Shown here: positions 62,079-64,000 of the stretch, piece by piece
Layout of the letters: each line of letters begins with the position of its first letter
How positions within the stretch are numbered: the stretch's first letter is position 1
NCBI RefSeq assembly: GCF_019059575.1
Contig: NW_024882897.1
Location: 1-64,000, forward strand
DNA: 64,000 bases
DNA from: Amphibalanus amphitrite
Lineage: Eukaryota > Arthropoda > Thecostraca > Balanomorpha > Balanidae
Direction of reading: 5' to 3'
Notes under the pieces: model-generated
What the model saw: the letters and a program-made list of their open reading frames with translations, nothing else
Told to the model about the DNA's origin: nothing
Database searches by the model: none
Program-made: the position numbers and the translations under genes

Positions 62079-62166
62079 TGTCTGCTGTCTGACAGCGCCC
62101 TGTCTGCTGTCTGACAGCGCCCTGTCTGCTGTCTGACAGCGCCCTGTCTGCCGCCTGACAGTGCAG
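62079..62166. repeat. 22-bp tandem repeat, four copies
   Basis: tgtctgctgtctgacagcgc(cc) at 62079, 62101, 62123 (identical) and 62145 (diverged). Each unit contains the palindromic core ctgtctgacag-like hairpin. Confidence 0.92.
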
Positions 62167-62739
62167 CAGACATCACACATCTGTCAGAAAATCCCCGACA
62201 TTGAACGAACACAACGTCACATACCAGCGATCTTGTAAACCAGCTGACATCAACCACATCTTGACATGACTGACTCGGTGAATTTTATGGAATCACTTAG
62301 CATCAGCTGCCTTCAACTGCAGCTGTGTTTTTAAACTCACCGCCTGTCTGACGTCATATCTCACAGTGACGTCATCTGACCGAGAGTTGCGTGCGGGGGA
62401 GAGGGTCGAACAGACCGGTTGTTCACGGTGTCACTGCTCGTTCAGACAGTGCCAATCAGAGCAGCACAGTCCGTCGACCGAGCGGGGACCGTGACGGGCA
62501 CGCCCCGGGGAGAGAGGGAGAGGGACGGGGAGAGGGAGGAGACAGAGGACCAGGCCGGAGAACACTCCGCCAGCTCGGCCCTACGGGTATACGGCCTCAC
62601 AGTCACCACACGCGACGGACGCGCTGGAATAACCGACACTGAGCAGAGGCCATCCGAGCGAATGAAAATTTCAAATAAAAGGAAATAGCGTTAATTCGTT
62701 GAGTTGTCTGGTCATATCAAAGCTCCGCAACGAGCCCGG

Positions 62740-63120
62740 TCACCCCGTCATTACCAGCGCCACCGGCCACTCACTTCCTGTTCGGCGCCAATTTCGGCGG
62801 GGCGCGGGCGGGCGCGCGCTGCTCCGTGACCCCCCCCCCTGCGGCGGGGCGGGGGTGGGGGGGGGCGGATGCCGGGCGGCCGGCTGGGCGGCTGACCCCC
62901 GCGGCGCCCGGTCAGCCGCGGAGACGCATCCGGCGCGTGCCGGCGCACCTGCCGACGAGCGCAGCGCACCGTGACTGCCACCTGACGCGGCAGCTGGCGC
63001 GTGCCGGCGCCGGCGGCCAACGCGGCGCAACCGGCCGCCGCAGACGCCGCCGGTGGTCGCGGGCGCTTTGAGCCGCGCCGCGCCGGCCTCTCAGAGGTCT
63101 ATCGCCGGGGGGGGGGGGGG
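62740..63120. promoter_or_regulatory. CpG-dense island with ETS/E2F-like words
   Basis: Very GC/CpG-rich. Contains cacttcctgt (ETS-like) and ttcggcgccaa (E2F-like) at about 62770-62795. Could be a promoter on either strand; no transcript start can be placed. Confidence 0.3.
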
Positions 63121-63813
63121 CGAACTGCTTCGCTGAGGCTTGGAGTAGTTTCTCTCGACATGAGTCTTATGTGGTGGTTCAACATCTTTCATTCAAAATG
63201 CAAAATGCATAGTGAGTCATCGCGAGTCTCCTAATTCCCACGGCAGCCTTCCAAAGTAGGACAAAGGACATCTCCAACCACGCTGCCAGTTGCCGGTTCG
63301 ACCCCGTGAATCACCCGTTCAGAATGCTCGTCTCAGCCACTTCCGATTGGGTTTCCGAGACGGGTTTCCCCCGGCAGTAGCGGCGGTGACTGGAGCGGGC
63401 ATTCCAGCACCCCCCACCCACAGCCACCGCGCTGTCCACGCGCGGTCGGTCTGGTAATATAGCGGCCGTAAATAGGGCGGTTTGAGGCCGTATTCCAGGC
63501 AGTGTGACTGAGAGCGACTGGGAGCGGCGGCCTGATCTGATCTGATCTGCTCTGTCCGCAGCGCTCATTCCGCCGCTCTGAGAACACGCGCAGGACAGCG
63601 CGGCGGTTCAGTGAAGGCCCGCCGCCCCGCCCGCCCGCGGTTCCAGGCTGTGAGGGCCCGTTGCGAGGCCGGGCTGCGGCGTGGCCTCTGCCGCCGTCAT
63701 GATACTGATCTCTATCCGCGCAGAGGTCGGCCCTTTCACCTGCCCGGCTTCCCTCTCGGCGCCCCACATAACCCCCATCCACCGGGGCCCGCAACCGGCG
63801 CGGGGGGCACCGG

Positions 63814-63908
63814 AGGTCACCGCACCCCCCGCGAGGTCACCAAAGGTCACCACGCCCCCCGCGAGGTCACCCGAGCCGCCGGGGTCACGGCAGGTCACCC
63901 AGAGGTCA
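63814..63908 (+). promoter_or_regulatory. Cluster of AGGTCA half-sites (DR4/DR5 spacing)
   Basis: AGGTCA at 63814, 63834, 63844, 63864, 63892 and 63903, plus GGGTCA at 63882. The 63834/63844 and 63882/63892 pairs are spaced as DR4 and 63892/63903 as DR5, arrangements used by nuclear receptors. Part of it is a ~30-bp repeat (ccccccgcgaggtcacc), so it may be satellite-derived. Confidence 0.45.
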
Positions 63909-64000
63909 GATCCAAGGGGTGGCGGTCGCCGGCAGAGCATATTGTCCGTCGTGATTAAGCATTCATTGGTCGGAGCGCGCGTTCGGCGGCCAATAATTGC

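Overview
This is a eukaryotic, animal-type genomic window. Its genes have introns with GT-AG splice sites, and the recognisable proteins are animal ones: a PRC1/Ase1 spindle-midzone bundler, a secretory-pathway rhomboid protease close to Drosophila Rhomboid, a FAM151/menorin protein, a C2H2 zinc-finger protein and a small PPxY-bearing membrane protein. The rhomboid type, a TTAGG-rich interstitial tract and GC-rich exons in AT-richer introns suggest an arthropod, most likely a crustacean. A more exact placement would be a guess.

Layout. (1) 1.9-27.5 kb, + strand: a two-exon gene for a single-pass membrane protein with two PPxY motifs. Its intron is about 25 kb and is filled with mobile DNA, including a nearly intact LINE at 3.0-9.0 kb, a SINE, two hAT-like elements with internal minisatellites, a piggyBac-like element and a short TIR element. 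A possible 102-nt cassette exon sits near 26.9 kb. (2) 28.7-30.5 kb: a third hAT-like element with an internal minisatellite, then a decayed Helitron helicase relic (31.4-32.3 kb, - strand). (3) 32.4-34.9 kb, - strand: a three-exon FAM151/menorin gene that splices to 248 residues. (4) 37.9-47.5 kb, + strand: a ten-exon PRC1 gene. All splice phases agree and the product is 662 residues. (5) 49.3-50.2 kb: a TIR transposon with long inverted repeats, ending about 150 bp before a single-exon 13-finger C2H2 gene (50.4-53.0 kb, + strand). (6) 55.5-59.4 kb, - strand: the last three coding exons of a rhomboid protease. Its N-terminal exons are not recognised and probably lie beyond the right edge. 59.4-64 kb is GC-rich noncoding sequence.

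The most unusual signal is a set of non-autonomous hAT-like elements with perfect 8-bp target duplications, at 18039-19579, 28708-30481 and 13745-15117. Each encloses a long, degenerate, G/C-rich minisatellite with its own unit. Other points are a young-looking LINE with one homopolymer frameshift and a hairpin over its ORF1 start, a six-fold duplication of the PRC1 exon 6 splice donor, two abutting perfect palindromes in a rhomboid intron, and clusters of TGACGTCA and AGGTCA motifs. No operons, CRISPR arrays or convincing tRNA/rRNA genes were seen.
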